Positions 35,334 through 45,643 of a stretch of DNA of 64,000 nt are shown here, in pieces; positions within the stretch are counted from its first letter, which is position 1; each line of letters begins with the position of its first letter. The stretch spans positions 186,001 to 250,000 of the forward strand of contig JABXHN010000003.1 of the NCBI GenBank assembly GCA_013373635.1, in the 5' to 3' direction. The position numbers were made by a program, and so were the translations under genes. Below the pieces are notes generated by a model. That model was not told the origin of the DNA and did no database searches. It saw only the letters and a program-made list of their open reading frames with translations. Origin of the DNA: Flavobacteriaceae bacterium. GTDB lineage: Bacteria; Bacteroidota; Bacteroidia; Flavobacteriales; Flavobacteriaceae.

Positions 35334-38114
35334 ATGATCGATTTAAAAGACTTTAATCCAAGAGAAAACATTCTAATTAAGGGAGCTAAACTGCACAACC
35401 TTAAGAATTTAGATGTAGCTATACCAAGAAACCAATTAGTGGTAATTACGGGGCTTTCTGGCTCAGGAAAATCATCTTTGGCCTTTGATACGCTTTATGC
35501 AGAGGGACAACGTCGTTATATTGAATCGCTTTCGTCTTATTCGAGGCAATTTCTTGGAAAGTTGGACAAACCTTTAGTAGATAGTATTCAGGGGATTGCT
35601 CCAGCGATTGCGATTGAACAAAAGGTCAATACCACCAACCCTAGATCTACCGTTGGAACTTCAACAGAGATCTACGATTATTTAAAATTGCTCTATTCGA
35701 GAATTGGAAGAACCTATTCTCCAATCAGTGGAAAAGAAGTAAAAAAGCACAAACTTCAAGATGTATTGGAATACATTCAATCCTTTGAACTTAGATCAAG
35801 GCTCTTATTACTCGCTCCTGTACATATTACTGATAAAAAGCAACCCTCTAAAACCATAGACCTTCTCGTAAAACAGGGCTATGCTAGAATATACGCCAAT
35901 GGAGAAGTCATTAAGATTAGTGAACCCTTAGAGAACATACCTACTTCCTTTGAGCTCGTTGTTGATCGCATTGTCCTTGCTGATGATGAAGATTTTGTCA
36001 ATCGATTAAAAAACACCATTGAACTCGCCTTCTTTGAGGGAAAAGGAAGTTTAAGAGTTGTAGAATTAAAAGATCAAAAGTCTCAAGAATTCAACAATAA
36101 ATTTGAGATGGATCAAATGAGTTTTACGGAACCTAATACTCATTTTTTTAGCTTTAACAATCCCTATGGTGCCTGCCCTAGCTGCGAGGGTTATGGTGAT
36201 ATCGTTGGAATCGATCCAGATTTAGTGATTCCCAACACCAACCTTTCTATCTACGAAGAAGCAATAGCACCTTGGAGAGGAAAAAGCATGCAGCGCTATT
36301 TAGAGAAATTAATCAATGTCGCTTCAGATTACAATATTCCAATCCACAAGCCATGGTGTGAGATGACCAAAGAGCAGCAAAACTTAGTTTGGAATGGAGC
36401 AAAGGGATTCACAGGGCTTCACCCCTTCTTTGACAAACTTGAGAAAAAAAATTACAAGGTTCACAATAGGGTAATGCTCGCACGTTTTAGAGGAAAAACC
36501 ATTTGTCCTAGTTGTAAGGGAACCAAATTAAAAGAGGAAACTTCTTATGTTAAAGTAGGAGGTGCCAGCATACAAGACTTAGTCATCTTGCCAATCGATG
36601 AATTAGCGGTGTTCTTTAAAGAACTCAAAATAACTCCATATGAGCAGCAAGTAGCTAAGAGAATTCTCATCGAAATCAATTCTAGAATCGAATACCTTCT
36701 CAAGGTAGGACTTCCTTATTTGAGTCTCAATAGAAAATCCAATTCGCTTTCTGGAGGTGAGAGTCAACGTATCAACCTCGCCACCTCTTTGGGAAGTTCT
36801 CTAGTAGGATCGATGTATATCTTAGATGAACCCAGTATTGGTTTACACCCCAAAGACACTGAAAATCTTATTGAAGTCCTCAAATCACTTAAATCACTAG
36901 GCAATACAGTTATCGTTGTCGAACACGATGAGGATATTATCAAGGCAGCTGATTTGGTCATCGATATAGGACCTGAAGCAGGAACCCACGGTGGTGCTCT
37001 TGTAGCCTATGGGGATTTACAACAACTTTTAGCGTCCAACAGTTTAACGGCACAATACCTCAATAAAAGTTTAGAAATACCTGTTCCTAAAAAGCGAAGA
37101 GTATCCAAGGACTATATTCAGCTCCAGGGAGGAAGAGAACACAATTTAAAAAATATTGATCTAAAAATTCCTCTTAAATCACTGACAGCCATCAGTGGTG
37201 TCTCTGGAAGTGGTAAGAGTACTCTAATAAAAAATCTCATTTACCCTATTGTAGTTAAAGAACTTGGAGGTTATGGGCAAAAGATTGGAAAGCACAGCTC
37301 CTATCAAATTCACTCTAAGGATTTAAAAGAGGTTGAATTTATCGATCAAAACCCTATAGGAAAATCATCCAGATCCAATCCGGTTACCTATATCAAAGCT
37401 TATGACGATATCAGAAGTTTGTTTACAAAGCAAGCCCTGAGTAAACTTAGAGGCTACCAACCTAAACACTTTTCATTTAATGTAGATGGTGGTCGTTGCG
37501 ACAAGTGTAAAGGCGAAGGAGAGATCACTGTTGAAATGCAATTTATGGCTGATATTCATATTGAATGTGACGTCTGTAAAGGAAAGCGATTTAAGAAAGA
37601 GATCTTGGAAATTAAATTCCAAGGAAAGAACATCAATGATATTTTACATATGACCGTCAGTGATGCTCTTGACTTCTTCACAGAACATCGCGAACAAAAA
37701 GTAGCTAAAAAACTACAACCTTTAGAAGATGTTGGTCTTGGGTATGTCGAATTAGGACAAGCCTCTTCTACCCTTTCTGGTGGTGAGGCACAACGAATTA
37801 AGTTAGCATCTTTTTTACTCAAGGGTTCAAAAGATAATCACACCCTCTTTATTTTTGATGAACCAACTACTGGACTGCATTTTCACGATATTGCTAAATT
37901 ATTAGCTTCCTTTAATGCTCTGTTGGAAAATGGACATTCCATACTGCTCATCGAACACAATATCGACATGCTTAAAAGTGCCGATTACTTAATCGATCTT
38001 GGACTCGAAGGCGGAGATAAGGGAGGAAATCTTATCGCATGTGGAACCCCAGAAGAAGTCGCTAAAAGCACCAAATCCTATACAGCAAAATACCTCAGAG
38101 AAAAACTACATTAA
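35334..38114 (+). CDS. uvrA: Excinuclease ABC subunit A
   Basis: Damage-recognition ATPase of nucleotide-excision repair, 926 residues. Two ABC modules: Walker [10 protein letters not shown] near 40 and GVSGSGKST near 620; signatures [17 protein letters not shown] and [16 protein letters not shown]; Walker [11 protein letters not shown] and [10 protein letters not shown]. Zinc-finger cysteines appear as CPSCEGYG / CPSCKG and CDKCKGEG / CDVCKG. The cysteines expected near [14 protein letters not shown] are absent. Flavobacteria often have two UvrA copies; which copy this is cannot be told. It is divergent from the ECF sigma gene, 217 bases apart. Confidence 0.93.
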   Translation: MIDLKDFNPRENILIKGAKLHNLKNLDVAIPRNQLVVITGLSGSGKSSLAFDTLYAEGQRRYIESLSSYSRQFLGKLDKPLVDSIQGIAPAIAIEQKVNTTNPRSTVGTSTEIYDYLKLLYSRIGRTYSPISGKEVKKHKLQDVLEYIQSFELRSRLLLLAPVHITDKKQPSKTIDLLVKQGYARIYANGEVIKISEPLENIPTSFELVVDRIVLADDEDFVNRLKNTIELAFFEGKGSLRVVELKDQKSQEFNNKFEMDQMSFTEPNTHFFSFNNPYGACPSCEGYGDIVGIDPDLVIPNTNLSIYEEAIAPWRGKSMQRYLEKLINVASDYNIPIHKPWCEMTKEQQNLVWNGAKGFTGLHPFFDKLEKKNYKVHNRVMLARFRGKTICPSCKGTKLKEETSYVKVGGASIQDLVILPIDELAVFFKELKITPYEQQVAKRILIEINSRIEYLLKVGLPYLSLNRKSNSLSGGESQRINLATSLGSSLVGSMYILDEPSIGLHPKDTENLIEVLKSLKSLGNTVIVVEHDEDIIKAADLVIDIGPEAGTHGGALVAYGDLQQLLASNSLTAQYLNKSLEIPVPKKRRVSKDYIQLQGGREHNLKNIDLKIPLKSLTAISGVSGSGKSTLIKNLIYPIVVKELGGYGQKIGKHSSYQIHSKDLKEVEFIDQNPIGKSSRSNPVTYIKAYDDIRSLFTKQALSKLRGYQPKHFSFNVDGGRCDKCKGEGEITVEMQFMADIHIECDVCKGKRFKKEILEIKFQGKNINDILHMTVSDALDFFTEHREQKVAKKLQPLEDVGLGYVELGQASSTLSGGEAQRIKLASFLLKGSKDNHTLFIFDEPTTGLHFHDIAKLLASFNALLENGHSILLIEHNIDMLKSADYLIDLGLEGGDKGGNLIACGTPEEVAKSTKSYTAKYLREKLH

Positions 38115-39565
38115 TTTCTTCTCAAGATCCTGTCTATCAAATGATTGAAACTTGAGGATAAGTTCATTTTATAAGAGATTCCAACAAAGACAAATAGCGT
38201 TACAAAGCTTTTAAGTAACATATCGATATAGTTATTGCTTGCACTACTCATATTGGTTACAGTAAGGTATATAATTACAGTCAATACAACCACCAAAATA
38301 GTCTTATAGGAATAGGGCTGCATTTTGTAATTGATCATCACCAATACCAACTTCAATACGTTGTAAATGAACAATGCAAATAAAGAGGCATAGGCCGCTC
38401 CAACAATCCCATAAATGGGCAGTAACCACATATTAAACAGTACGGTAAGAATCGCTAAAATTACCCCAAAACCTAAAACATAGGCGTAATAGGGTGAATT
38501 ATTGATAATCGCATTATTGATGCCAAGACTGGCGTCTAAAAACTTGCTAATTCCCAAAAGATAGACCACGAAAATTGCCTGAGAATAAGCCTCCGGTATT
38601 AATAAATAGAGATTGTCAATATTGACAAGGAGTAAGATCAATATCAAAGCGGTAACGATACTTAAATTGAGACTGCTTTTCTTATAAAGATCAGAGAGCC
38701 CCTTCAAATCCTTATTAGCAATTAATTGAGCGGTTATTGGAAGGGTAATTTGATGCATAGCTCTAAAGGGAACAGCCACTAGTGTTGCAATAAATACAGC
38801 CACCGTATAATAAGCCACCTGATCGAGATCTAAATACATATTGATCATGATTTTATCCACTTCTAAGATCACTAAGGCTGCAGCAGATCCCATCAACATC
38901 ACAAGGGCATATACCAGGTGAGTTCTTTTAAAGTTGCTCAACTTCAAAGACCAATTTATTGTAGTCGCTCTCAAACTATAAACTAACATCAAAAGCATTC
39001 GAAGACCATAAATAGCCATTAAAAGTATAATAAAGCTGTGAAAATCTAGCCACTCAAAAGAATATCCAACTAGACCCAAAGCGATTAAAAGTCGGTGCAA
39101 TACCTCTTTTGCAAAATTACCAAACACAGATTTCAATTGAGATCGACTCAGTGCATAGAAGTATTCAAAAAAGGCCATAAATACAGCAATAAAGTAAACA
39201 TCCCAAAGAAAATATGGGGTTAATGTGGAGTCGCTCTGTACAAACCTCAAAAGTGATTCTTGAAAAAAATAGAGTGCAATTCCAAATACAGAGCTCATCA
39301 CTATAGGAATTAAAAGTGACAAGGTCAAGAGCTTCGCTTGGTCAACTCCTGAGTATTTGGGATAAAAACGAATCAGCATTTGATGTGAACCAAAGAGCAT
39401 AAATGGTGCTCCAACTGTTGCTATAGAGAGCATTAAAGCGACAATACCGTAATCGGAAGCACTCATAAAGTGAGTGTAAAACACCAAGGTATTCAGTGCA
39501 CCAATTGCAAACCCTATATAGGTACTCAAGGTGTTTTTAACCGATTGTTGAATTACAATTCCCAT
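38111..39565 (-). CDS. Polysaccharide flippase-like membrane protein
   Basis: 484 residues with about 12-14 transmembrane helices, the oligosaccharide flippase/MATE-like fold of Wzx proteins (TYIGFAIGALNTLVFYTHFMSASDYGIVALML start). It probably moves lipid-linked sugars across the inner membrane. It begins inside the last codons of the glycosyltransferase gene (13-base overlap) and its own end overlaps the end of uvrA by 4 bases. Specific cargo unknown. Confidence 0.88.
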   Translation of the reverse strand: MGIVIQQSVKNTLSTYIGFAIGALNTLVFYTHFMSASDYGIVALMLSIATVGAPFMLFGSHQMLIRFYPKYSGVDQAKLLTLSLLIPIVMSSVFGIALYFFQESLLRFVQSDSTLTPYFLWDVYFIAVFMAFFEYFYALSRSQLKSVFGNFAKEVLHRLLIALGLVGYSFEWLDFHSFIILLMAIYGLRMLLMLVYSLRATTINWSLKLSNFKRTHLVYALVMLMGSAAALVILEVDKIMINMYLDLDQVAYYTVAVFIATLVAVPFRAMHQITLPITAQLIANKDLKGLSDLYKKSSLNLSIVTALILILLLVNIDNLYLLIPEAYSQAIFVVYLLGISKFLDASLGINNAIINNSPYYAYVLGFGVILAILTVLFNMWLLPIYGIVGAAYASLFALFIYNVLKLVLVMINYKMQPYSYKTILVVVLTVIIYLTVTNMSSASNNYIDMLLKSFVTLFVFVGISYKMNLSSSFNHLIDRILRRN

Positions 39566-40833
39566 AGAACTTTAGACATTTTCTCAGTAAGAGCTCTTCG
39601 ATGATAGGCCTCTATTTCACTCGTATCGTTTTCTAAGTTTCCTTTTTTGTAGAGTCTATAATAGGTTAAGATATCACTTTTTAGTGAATTATTATCATCA
39701 AAGGCATAGGTAGTGCCTGCATTAGTATTCGCTAATAATTGATCTACATCCCAAGATTCAGGCCCAATAGCAATAATGGGACGCTTTGCAGACAGGTATT
39801 CAAATAATTTTCCTGGTATAATTTGAGCCACTTTAGGATCAAAGCTCTCAATTAACAGTAATAATTGGGATTTTCTTTGATAGTGAACCGCCTTTTGATG
39901 TGAGACATATCCCATGTTTTCAATATTGTTTTCAAGTTTAAAATCACTTAATTGTTCAATAATTTGTGGATCTGTTTTACCGACAAAGATCAATTTTAAA
40001 TCTTCTTTAAATCCCGATTCTTCTTCACATAAATCTTTTAAGGCGCTCCATAGCAATATAGGATTGCGCTGAGAAAGTAAACTTCCAATATGCGTCAAAC
40101 TAAAGTAAGAATCTAATTCTACAGATGTTTCAACTTCAGTATCAAAACCATTGGTGATTAAATGAATTGGTTTGGAAGTGAGGCCTTCAAAAGCGTTTTT
40201 AGTAGTTGGACTAGTGACACTTATGGCATCTGCTGAATTCAAAACTCTTGATTCCAATCGCTTGTGCTTATTTTGAGCCCAGGAGCTCATATAGAGCTTG
40301 TCTTGATAGTGAATACTGGTCCAAGGATCTCTAAAATCTGCTAACCACTTTATATTAGATGCCTTTTGGAGTCCCATCCCTATTAAGTGTAATGAGTGAG
40401 GAGGTCCTGTTGTAATAACCCTATCAATTCCTTCCTGTTCCAATACAGTTTTTAAAAAAGAAATGGAGGGTTTTACCCATGATTTTCGAGCATCTGGAAT
40501 AAAGAAATTACCTCGAACAAATAACATTAGTTTTGACAATAACGACTTATTCTCTGTACCTACAACACCTGAACTCATATGGTCTGTTTTCTTCTTAGAG
40601 AGTAAAGAAGCCCATCGATAGGGTTCCTTGATCGGTTGACTGTAGATCTTTAAATCCTTAGGGATTTCATTTATCAGAGAATCATCTCTTAAAGGATAAT
40701 GTGGATTAGAAGGAATATAAAGTATTGGTTCAATATCGAACTGTTTAAAATACTTTACAAACTTCAACCAACGCTGTACTCCAGGTCCTCCGGCTGGTGG
40801 CCAATAGTATAGGATTAGAAGTACTTTCTTCAT
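39553..40833 (-). CDS. Glycosyltransferase (GT4-like)
   Basis: 426 residues, GT-B fold. The N-terminus reads VLLILYYWPPAGGPGVQRWLKFVKYF, typical of surface-polysaccharide glycosyltransferases of Bacteroidota. The C-terminal nucleotide-sugar half has LIFVGKTDPQII and a glutamate-bearing loop (PGKLFEYLSAKRPIIAIGPES). Donor and acceptor unknown. It is between YfhO (7-base gap) and the flippase (13-base overlap) and presumably part of the same pathway. Confidence 0.9.
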   Translation of the reverse strand: MKKVLLILYYWPPAGGPGVQRWLKFVKYFKQFDIEPILYIPSNPHYPLRDDSLINEIPKDLKIYSQPIKEPYRWASLLSKKKTDHMSSGVVGTENKSLLSKLMLFVRGNFFIPDARKSWVKPSISFLKTVLEQEGIDRVITTGPPHSLHLIGMGLQKASNIKWLADFRDPWTSIHYQDKLYMSSWAQNKHKRLESRVLNSADAISVTSPTTKNAFEGLTSKPIHLITNGFDTEVETSVELDSYFSLTHIGSLLSQRNPILLWSALKDLCEEESGFKEDLKLIFVGKTDPQIIEQLSDFKLENNIENMGYVSHQKAVHYQRKSQLLLLIESFDPKVAQIIPGKLFEYLSAKRPIIAIGPESWDVDQLLANTNAGTTYAFDDNNSLKSDILTYYRLYKKGNLENDTSEIEAYHRRALTEKMSKVLWEL

Positions 40834-40840
40834 AGTCGTA

Positions 40841-43252
40841 TTATTCGTTCTTCAACTGACGATAGGCCGTATAACCAATTAAGAATATAAGAAGTACAAA
40901 ACTCAGCAATTGAATTAGCGATCCTGTTTTGACTACTTGAGGTTCAAATTTAAACTCAATACTATGAGTTCCTTTTGGAACAAAGAGACCTCTAAGAGCG
41001 TAATCTACTCTGTAATGAGGAACTAATTGACCATCGAGATAGGCATTCCAACCATTTTTATAATAAAGCTCAGAAAAAACTGCAAAACCATCATCTGGAT
41101 TGGAACTGCTATAGCTTAAATGATCTGGAGCATATGAGTCTAATTGAATTACAGCTTGCTCTGTTCTTGAGAACACAGAAGGTATATTCGAATCAATCTC
41201 CCCTTTTACAGCAATCGCTTCATGTCTGGTTGAGGTCGCCCCTAATCGAGTCATGATATAATCTTGTGAATCGAAAGTACTCAAGGCTTGTACAAACCAA
41301 GCATTCCCATTAGCTTCCTCGTTAACAATTAAGCTTTGTTCTCCTTTTTCATCCTTTTGCATCACGTATTTGACATTGAGCATACGAAGTGGCTCCCACG
41401 ATTCTCTAGCGATGTGATATTCAAATAACTCTTGAATTACCCTAGGCTTGGCAGCGTGATAACCTCCAATTGAATTGTGAAAATAAGAGGTGCGAGCTCC
41501 ATTGACTCCTTCACTGTAATCAAAGACTCGGTAGTATGATTTATCTTGTGATATTTTTTTATCGATATCACTAGCTACAAAAGGTTTGTTCATCTCTTTT
41601 GATGAAACAAAATTATCGCTGTTGAGATAACGCTTGGCAACTCCTCCCAAATCGAGAAGAATTATGAGTCCTAGACCGATATAAAAATAATTGGCATTAA
41701 ATCGTTTCACAGTGTAAATCCACAACAATGAAGCTGAAAGAATCACATAAATTGTAGATCTAAAAACATCACTTATATAAACAGATTTTCTGTCCTTTAT
41801 GAGTATATCAACGAATTCATCTCCGTAATTGTATCTAAAGTAAGGATCCATTCCTCCTTGAAATTCAAAGAAAAAGCTAAGTCCATACAAAACCACCCCA
41901 AAAGAGACAAATCCTAAGAGTATCTTTTGAAGTGTCTTAATTTTATAGGCGTCGTCAGAATCGTTTAAAAAAGATTTAAGCCCTAAAAACGCAAATACTG
42001 GTATGGTTAGCTCTGCAAGTATTTGAGCAGAAGAAACCGCTCTAAACTTGTCGTAAAGGGGAAAATAATCGATCATCAAAGTCGTCAATAACTCGAAGTT
42101 CTTTCCCCATGAGAGGGCAATAGATAGCAGTGTTCCAATCAACAAAGGCAATCGATAGCTCCCCTTGTAAAAAAACAGTGCTAGGACAAAGAAAAAAATC
42201 ACGATAGCTCCAATATAAGCAGGCCCAGCAACAATAGGTTGATCTCCCCAATACAGAGGTGCTTGCGAAATAAATTGATTAATAGACTGATAGGGAACTC
42301 CTTGATTGTTTAAAAAGTTAAACAAATGAGAGTCTTGAGTTAATTGCTCCGAGCCAGAACCGCCTAATAAACGAGGGACATATAAGTTGAGGCTTTCAAA
42401 AATACCATAGGAATATTCAGTAATATAATTGTAATCAAGTCCTGCACTTGGCTCTTTGGGGTTTCCTTCTGGATCAATACTGAGCTCAGAGGCTCCCCTA
42501 GTACTCCATGCAGAATACTCTGAAGTTGCTAAGATAGAAGTAGCGTTAATACTAATTCCCAAGAGAACTGCTCCTAAAAGAATTCCTATTTGAGTAAAAT
42601 AAGGTTTGAGTTCTCCTTCTTTAAAAGCCTTGATCAAGAAAAGGATTCCAAGAACCAAACAGAAAAGCATAAAATAATACGTCATCTGATAGTGATTGGC
42701 CACCAGTTCCAATCCCATGGCAATAGCTGTTAAGACAGCACCCATCAAATACTTTTTTCGAAAGACAAGCACCATACCAGAAAACAACAATGGCAAATAA
42801 GCAATCGCATGAGCTTTAGCATTGTGACCTACAGATAAAACCACTAAGAAATAAGTAGATAAACCAAAGCCTAAAGCACCCAATATCGCAAGTCGATACT
42901 CTACTTTGAGACTCAACATCAGCACGTAAAAACTCAAAAAGAGTAGAAATAAATAATCAGCTGGTCTAGGTAAAAATCGGAGCGCAGAATCAAAATTCTT
43001 AATAAAATGGTAGGGATATCGAGCACCTAACTGATAGGTAGGCATTCCTCCGAAAGCCGCATTGGTCCAATAAGTTTCTTCCCCTGTAGCTAATTTATGA
43101 TCTTTTTGTTGTTTAGACATTCCAATATATTGGACAATATCTGATTGAAACAATTCTTTCGATTGGAGAACCGGATAAAAGAATCCAACTGCAATAACTG
43201 CAAAGAGGGCTACAACCCCTAGGTGTTTTATCGAACTAACTAATTTATTCAT
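40841..43252 (-). CDS. YfhO-family membrane protein
   Basis: About 803 residues from the ATG at 43252. The first two thirds contain around 12 transmembrane helices; the C-terminal 200 residues are a beta-rich domain outside the membrane, followed by one last helix (LIQLLSFVLLIFLIGYTAYRQL). YfhO proteins are GT-C-like and have been linked in Gram-positives to sugar modification of lipoteichoic acid. LAYLPLLFSGMVLVFRKKYL and DPYFRYNYGDEFVD are recognisable family segments. ATGs at 43255 and 43252 both overlap the preceding gene's last codons; the second is chosen. Confidence 0.88.
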   Translation of the reverse strand: MNKLVSSIKHLGVVALFAVIAVGFFYPVLQSKELFQSDIVQYIGMSKQQKDHKLATGEETYWTNAAFGGMPTYQLGARYPYHFIKNFDSALRFLPRPADYLFLLFLSFYVLMLSLKVEYRLAILGALGFGLSTYFLVVLSVGHNAKAHAIAYLPLLFSGMVLVFRKKYLMGAVLTAIAMGLELVANHYQMTYYFMLFCLVLGILFLIKAFKEGELKPYFTQIGILLGAVLLGISINATSILATSEYSAWSTRGASELSIDPEGNPKEPSAGLDYNYITEYSYGIFESLNLYVPRLLGGSGSEQLTQDSHLFNFLNNQGVPYQSINQFISQAPLYWGDQPIVAGPAYIGAIVIFFFVLALFFYKGSYRLPLLIGTLLSIALSWGKNFELLTTLMIDYFPLYDKFRAVSSAQILAELTIPVFAFLGLKSFLNDSDDAYKIKTLQKILLGFVSFGVVLYGLSFFFEFQGGMDPYFRYNYGDEFVDILIKDRKSVYISDVFRSTIYVILSASLLWIYTVKRFNANYFYIGLGLIILLDLGGVAKRYLNSDNFVSSKEMNKPFVASDIDKKISQDKSYYRVFDYSEGVNGARTSYFHNSIGGYHAAKPRVIQELFEYHIARESWEPLRMLNVKYVMQKDEKGEQSLIVNEEANGNAWFVQALSTFDSQDYIMTRLGATSTRHEAIAVKGEIDSNIPSVFSRTEQAVIQLDSYAPDHLSYSSSNPDDGFAVFSELYYKNGWNAYLDGQLVPHYRVDYALRGLFVPKGTHSIEFKFEPQVVKTGSLIQLLSFVLLIFLIGYTAYRQLKNE

Positions 43253-43484
43253 CATCTTTAACTTCTTCAAAATCAATGTAATCTCCGACGATTTCTTCCT
43301 TATCTTTTAACGGTTGTTTTGATTTAGCTGATCTTTTTTGATCAAATGGATCTTGAAAACCACCCATTTTTTTCTCAAATCGTTTCAAAATATACTTCAT
43401 AATATATGGTGAAGCCAACCTTAAGAGAAAACCAAAAACGTAAATACCTAATATAAAATAGAGAACTGTAGTAAAAAAACCCAT
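43245..43484 (-). CDS. Small membrane protein (DUF4834-like)
   Basis: 79 residues from the ATG at 43484. One or two hydrophobic segments at the start (GFFTTVLYFILGIYVFGFLLRLASPYIM), then a basic and an acidic tail ending in VGDYIDFEEVKDDE, the known pattern of DUF4834 proteins. A longer frame would start with TTG at 43505, but that TTG is part of the -7 box TATTTTTG, so the ATG is preferred. First gene of the unit with yfhO, the glycosyltransferase and the flippase. Confidence 0.8.
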   Translation of the reverse strand: MGFFTTVLYFILGIYVFGFLLRLASPYIMKYILKRFEKKMGGFQDPFDQKRSAKSKQPLKDKEEIVGDYIDFEEVKDDE

Positions 43485-43502
43485 TAACTTTATTAATTTT
43501 AT

Positions 43503-43510
43503 CAAAAATA
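43503..43510 (-). promoter_or_regulatory. -7 box of the DUF4834-YfhO-glycosyltransferase unit
   Basis: TATTTTTG on the minus strand fits TAnnTTTG and is 19-26 bases before the ATG at 43484. It decides the start codon of the first gene. Confidence 0.5.
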
Positions 43511-43530
43511 CAATTCTAGATTTTTAAACG

Positions 43531-44448
43531 ATGTTAGAACGAATAAAATATTTTTCAAGAATTCAAACAACACCCAATCAATACTATTATTGCTTTATTT
43601 TTTTGATTGGATTATTCTTAACTTCATTTAATTCTAGAGCACAGTACACCGATATCATCAATTCCAATACTCCTGGTAGAACTATGGGAGCCTATACTGT
43701 TGGAGAGGCTGTTTATCAATTGGAATCTTTATACAGTTCAGATCACCAAACTCATATCTATCCTGATAGTGATTATCATATCAATGATATCGAATCTACT
43801 TTTAGATTTGGATTTAAAGAGCGTGTGGAACTCATCTACGAATTTGGGCATCGCTCAAAAATAGATCACACTCAAAATATCGACACAAAAGGCATATTTA
43901 AGAATCGTTTCGGATTTAAAGTTTTGATCTACGACCCTCATCAGTTTGCTGAACCTGATTATTACTCTTGGAAGAACAATCACCGATTTGTTCTAAAGAA
44001 CTTAATACCAGTTGTTTCGATCTATGCAGGACTTAACGTACACAAAAAAGAAAGTTTATTCAATAGATTTGATCCCTATGATCCAACAAGTAAAACCTAT
44101 ACGACGATATACGACAAAGAAATATTGATATTACAACAACATTTAAGTCCTTATTGGGTGTTGGTTACAAACTTTTCAATGGATAAACCTGCTTCTAATC
44201 GAGAGTATTCAATTACCAGTACCTTGGTTCACAGTTTTAGAAAATACTACAAATTAAGTCTCTTTCTCGAAGGACAAAGTATCATCAATGATTATTATGC
44301 TGATGAAATAATCAGGACTGGAGGAGCTTATTTAATTAACAAAAATATTCAAGTTGATGCCTTTTTAGGAACTAACTTTAAAGAAACTCCCTCGAGACTT
44401 TTCTTTGGTTTTGGTGCATCGATCAGAGTGGATAATCACTTCAAATAA
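43531..44448 (+). CDS. Predicted outer-membrane beta-barrel protein, function unknown
   Basis: 305 residues. An unusually long basic N-region (about 18 residues) precedes the hydrophobic signal core (YYYCFIFLIGLFLTSFNS) with cleavage about SRAQ-YT. The mature part is rich in aromatic residues and alternating beta-strand patterns (FRFGFKERVELIYEFGHRSK, KLSLFLEGQSIIND) ending in a strand RLFFGFGASIRVDNHFK. This fits the MetA-like transporter barrels often annotated as transporter in flavobacteria. Its stop overlaps the following GNAT gene start by one base. Confidence 0.75.
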   Translation: MLERIKYFSRIQTTPNQYYYCFIFLIGLFLTSFNSRAQYTDIINSNTPGRTMGAYTVGEAVYQLESLYSSDHQTHIYPDSDYHINDIESTFRFGFKERVELIYEFGHRSKIDHTQNIDTKGIFKNRFGFKVLIYDPHQFAEPDYYSWKNNHRFVLKNLIPVVSIYAGLNVHKKESLFNRFDPYDPTSKTYTTIYDKEILILQQHLSPYWVLVTNFSMDKPASNREYSITSTLVHSFRKYYKLSLFLEGQSIINDYYADEIIRTGGAYLINKNIQVDAFLGTNFKETPSRLFFGFGASIRVDNHFK

Positions 44449-45569
44449 TGATACATTTAAAAGAAGTTCAAAACGACAAAGAGCTCAAGAAATTTGTCAC
44501 CTTTCCATTTGAGTTATACAAAGATTCTCCCTATTGGGTTCCTCCTTTGATTAAAGAGGAAATGGAACAATTTCAAAAGGACAAAAACCCTGTTTTTAAA
44601 ACAGCTCAAGCTCAATATTTTCTAGCTTATAGAGATGGGAAAATCGTTGGAAGAATTGCAGCAATCATCAATTGGATTGAGATTAATGAGCAAAAGGTAT
44701 CTAAGATGCGTTTTGGCTGGTTTGACTTTATCGATGATTACGAAGTATCAAAGATTCTCTTAGACAAAGTCTATGAGATCGGCAAAGCCAATGGACTCTC
44801 TTATATGGAAGGACCTGTAGGGTTCTCAAACCTTGACAAGGTTGGTGTGCTCGTCGAAGGATTTGATTCCATTGGAACGATGATTACTTGGTACAATCAC
44901 CCCTATTATGTAGAGCACTATAAAAAGTACGGTTTTACTGTTGAAAAAGAATTTGAAGAGAATCGCTTTCCATTTAGCAATATCGATAACACAAAATTTG
45001 AAAAGCTCGATAAAATAATTGGACACCGTTTAGGTTTACACGTAAAAAACTTTCATTCAACAAAAGAATTACTCCCCTATGTTGATCAAATGTTTGATCT
45101 CTTTAATGAATCCTATGCTGTTCTATCTTCCTTTGTGCCAATCACTCAGGTTCAAAAGGATTATTTAACTAAAAAGTTTATCAGTTTTATCAACCCTGAG
45201 TATATTAAATTTGTATTTACCAATGAAGGTAAAATGATTTGTTTTGCAATCACGATGCCCTCTTTTTCTAGGGCACTTCAGAAAGCTCAAGGAAAACTCT
45301 TTCCATTTGGGTTCTATCATCTCTTAAAAGCAAAGAAAAACAATCCTGACGCTATATTTTACCTAATTGGAGTACACCCAAAATATCAGAATAAAGGGGT
45401 TACTGCCATGCTGTTTAGTCACTTTTACAAGTCTTTTGAAAAGATTGGAGTTGTCAATTGTGTCAGAACTCCTGAACTTGTCAATAATCTGTCAATAAAG
45501 AAGTTATGGACTGAATTTAAACCAGAAGTTTACAAAAAAAGAAACACCTATAAGTTTGATATCAACTAA
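44448..45569 (+). CDS. GNAT-like acyltransferase-fold protein
   Basis: 373 residues, cytoplasmic. The region FLAYRDGKIVGRIAAIINWIEIN and the C-terminal IGVHPKYQNKGVTAMLFSHFYKSFEK match the beta-strand and acetyl-CoA-binding loop of GNAT proteins, apparently in two tandem halves. Family members in Bacteroidota are often mislabelled GTP cyclohydrolase; a small-molecule or aminoacyl transfer is more likely, but unproved. Coupled to the outer-membrane gene by TAATG and ended by a two-way terminator. Confidence 0.82.
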   Translation: MIHLKEVQNDKELKKFVTFPFELYKDSPYWVPPLIKEEMEQFQKDKNPVFKTAQAQYFLAYRDGKIVGRIAAIINWIEINEQKVSKMRFGWFDFIDDYEVSKILLDKVYEIGKANGLSYMEGPVGFSNLDKVGVLVEGFDSIGTMITWYNHPYYVEHYKKYGFTVEKEFEENRFPFSNIDNTKFEKLDKIIGHRLGLHVKNFHSTKELLPYVDQMFDLFNESYAVLSSFVPITQVQKDYLTKKFISFINPEYIKFVFTNEGKMICFAITMPSFSRALQKAQGKLFPFGFYHLLKAKKNNPDAIFYLIGVHPKYQNKGVTAMLFSHFYKSFEKIGVVNCVRTPELVNNLSIKKLWTEFKPEVYKKRNTYKFDIN

Positions 45570-45592
45570 TCGGTGAAATAAATTTAAAACAA

Positions 45593-45622
45593 AAAAATAG
45601 CCCTGATAACAGGGCTATTTTT
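45593..45622 (+). terminator. Two-way terminator between the GNAT and alpha-oxoamine synthase genes
   Basis: Perfect 13-base arms (45593-45605, 45610-45622; core ATAGCCCTG / CAGGGCTAT) with a 4-base loop, A tract before and T tract after. Confidence 0.9.
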
Positions 45623-45643
45623 ATATATCTATAATCGATTTGA

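Noticed and set aside
43485-43505. A TTG start for the DUF4834-like gene
   Set aside because: The TTG is part of the -7 box TATTTTTG; the ATG at 43484 is a better start.
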